64,000 nt of DNA, taken from assembly GCA_016931255.1 (NCBI GenBank), contig JAFGFG010000006.1, forward strand, positions 1 through 64,000, given 5' to 3'. How positions within the stretch are numbered: position 1 is the first letter of the stretch; each line of letters starts with the position of its first letter. The notes under the pieces were generated by a model, which did no database searches, had not been told where the DNA came from, and saw only the letters and a list, made by a program, of their open reading frames with translations. Made by a program: the position numbers and the translations under genes. Below, piece by piece: positions 62,657-64,000 of the stretch. This DNA comes from Candidatus Aenigmatarchaeota archaeon. Lineage in GTDB: Archaea; Aenigmatarchaeota; Aenigmatarchaeia; QMZP01; JAFGSV01.

Positions 62657-63991
62657 TCAGTTACCTATCCAGCCGGCGTCACCGGCTACATGGTATTCTA
62701 TACAGGCCTTCCGGAAATCTATGTCCTTCCATATGTCGGTGTTGTCGAGTATGAGCCTGCATTTCTTCAGCGCGCCTATTATTGTATTGTGGGGCGTGAA
62801 CTTGTAGTGCTGGTGGTCAGCCACAATGAGTATGGCATCGAACTGCCCAAGGTCATCAGGGAACACGAATGAATCAGCGCCTGTCACCTTCTTTATTTCT
62901 TCAGGTGTGTAATAAGGGTCATTCACCTTGACAGACATGCCGAGTTCCCTTATTTTCTCGGCCATCTTTATCGTCGGTGAAAGTATGCATACCTTTATGT
63001 CACCCTTGTATGCAAGCCCGAGAATGCCTATGTTCTTCAATCCCCTCTTCTTGAGGCTTTCCGCAACAATCACAGGCTGCTCCCTGTCAGATTCTATGGT
63101 GCTTTTCAGTATGGTTATTTTTTCCGGATGCTTTGCGCCAAGCAGGACATACTGGCTCGACAGCGGTATGCAGTATCCTCCTATGCCGAATGATGGATGA
63201 AATGTGCCTATGTTCCATTTTGTCCCGACAAGCCTGAGCACCTCAGTCATGTTTATGTCAGGATACGCGTTTGACAGCTCATTCGCCAGCGCTATCTCCA
63301 TATGGCGGTAAGCATTCTCGATGCTCTTCACCATCTCTGCGTGCTTGTGGTCGGGCGCAGGAACGAGGTTATTGCATACGACTGAAAGTGCATCCCTCAT
63401 CATATCGGTTGTCTGGGGTGTGGTTCCCCCGAATACCCTCGGGAGGTTCTTGAGGCTCTTCTCAGGAGAGACGAACCAGTCCCTCCTCGGTGCCACGCCG
63501 TATAGTATGTCCTTTCCGACCTTTATACCGGCTTTTTTGAATATAGGCAGGACAACCTCATCACTCCTTCCGGGAGTGAGCGTTGATTCAACTATCACCA
63601 GTGGCGGCTTCTCATAGCCGACATCCTTGAGCTTGGTGAGCTTGTTTATGACATCAATAAGTATGTCATCATACGGCTCGCCGCCCATTTCAGTTGGTAT
63701 GCAAACAAAGTGAATGGCAATATCTTTTTTCAGCAGCCTGTTGTAATCATCAGTGGCTTCCAGCATTTTCCTTTCCGAAAGCTCCTTTATGTCAAAGCCG
63801 AGCCAGTATTCAAGATTGTCTATAGGTATCTCGCCTTTGTTTATAAGACCGACCTTCTTCTTGTCGACATCAAGGCCTATTGTCTTTATGCCGTTGAACG
63901 CCATGTATGCAATTGTAGTGAAGCCTATGAAACCGGAACCCCACACCGCTATTCTCTTGTCCCCGCTCAGAAGCTCTTCCTTGATTCCCAT
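62657..63991 (-). CDS. UDP-N-acetyl sugar 6-dehydrogenase (WbpA/WecC-like)
   Basis: The 444-residue product has the NAD site (RIAVWGSGFIGFTTIAYMAF), the family motif VIVESTLTPGRSDEVVLPI, ENAYRHMEIALANELS and the catalytic Cys region (GIGGYCIPLSSQYVLL). It oxidises UDP-GlcNAc or UDP-ManNAc to the uronic acid. This supplies the first step for the WbpB/E/D-like enzymes at 45-47.6 kb. Its ATG is just within the window. Confidence 0.92.
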   Translation of the reverse strand: MGIKEELLSGDKRIAVWGSGFIGFTTIAYMAFNGIKTIGLDVDKKKVGLINKGEIPIDNLEYWLGFDIKELSERKMLEATDDYNRLLKKDIAIHFVCIPTEMGGEPYDDILIDVINKLTKLKDVGYEKPPLVIVESTLTPGRSDEVVLPIFKKAGIKVGKDILYGVAPRRDWFVSPEKSLKNLPRVFGGTTPQTTDMMRDALSVVCNNLVPAPDHKHAEMVKSIENAYRHMEIALANELSNAYPDINMTEVLRLVGTKWNIGTFHPSFGIGGYCIPLSSQYVLLGAKHPEKITILKSTIESDREQPVIVAESLKKRGLKNIGILGLAYKGDIKVCILSPTIKMAEKIRELGMSVKVNDPYYTPEEIKKVTGADSFVFPDDLGQFDAILIVADHQHYKFTPHNTIIGALKKCRLILDNTDIWKDIDFRKACIEYHVAGDAGWIGN

Positions 63992-64000
63992 GCTATCACC

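Noticed and set aside
1-64000. CRISPR arrays, transposases or integrase attachment sites
   Set aside because: No regularly spaced direct repeats, transposase genes or integrase genes were seen; the only repeats are the ORB set, the 10-bp duplication and protein-coded modules.

Overview
This window is a piece of an archaeal chromosome, moderately AT-rich and tightly packed. Archaeal markers include a thermosome subunit, Pelota, Orc1/Cdc6, family B DNA polymerase, NAC, ribosomal protein L10e, SecF-SecD, AglB, EndoQ, the DUF63 and DUF1512 families, class III signal peptide pilins, the HMG-CoA synthase/thiolase/DUF35 module and a geranylgeranyl reductase. BRE/TATA promoters, short leaders and GTGAT-type Shine-Dalgarno sites fit the same picture. 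The many large orphan surface proteins and odd paralogues would suit a DPANN-type or other poorly sampled euryarchaeal lineage, but the sequence alone does not settle the phylum.

Layout. 0-18.1 kb is a cell-surface region. It holds the 3' part of a giant Cys-rich secreted protein that is frameshifted by a 10-bp tandem duplication, other membrane-anchored beta-rich proteins, Pelota, a more AT-rich pair (histidine phosphatase and a 465-aa orphan), a 1136-aa zinc-ribbon multi-spanning protein, a DUF63 protein and three tandem lipoproteins. 18.1-21.4 kb carries EndoQ, an intron-rich tRNA-Ile(UAU) and the thermosome. 21.4-27.6 kb is a type IV pilus-like operon (coiled-coil protein, four pilin-like proteins, PilB-type ATPase, two TadB/TadC-type membrane proteins). 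A membrane pyrophosphatase, an HTH regulator and a metallophosphoesterase follow.

31-38 kb is a replication locus. Orc1/Cdc6-binding-like repeats (ORBs) flank a very AT-rich stretch upstream of cdc6. cdc6 is followed by a protein that reads as a PolD small subunit (DP1) with its phosphoesterase centre eroded. A TctA-like transporter, a second ORB cluster, PolB and NAC complete the locus. 38-41.7 kb has a Ca2+-ATPase-like pump and a cation/Ca2+ exchanger.

41.7-47.6 kb is an N-glycosylation cluster (AglB, AglH-type transferase, WbpD/WbpB/WbpE-like sugar enzymes). The WbpA-like dehydrogenase, a nucleotidyltransferase and an epimerase lie at 59.8-64 kb. 47.8-50.4 kb encodes the start of the mevalonate pathway and 51.2-52.3 kb a lipid-saturating reductase. 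52.4-55 kb is secF-secD, with a PDZ-like insert in SecD. 55-59.7 kb has a DUF1512 protein, a PEP-synthase-like pseudoenzyme that lacks the catalytic histidine, and L10e. NadC lies directly behind the sugar dehydrogenase at 61.8 kb.

Most notable are the degenerate DP1 next to cdc6 and the origin, the two-armed ORB origin, the tRNA-Ile(UAU) with two introns (one in the T loop), the dead PEP synthase and the duplication-frameshifted Cys-rich surface protein. All calls come from reading the sequence; no database search was possible.
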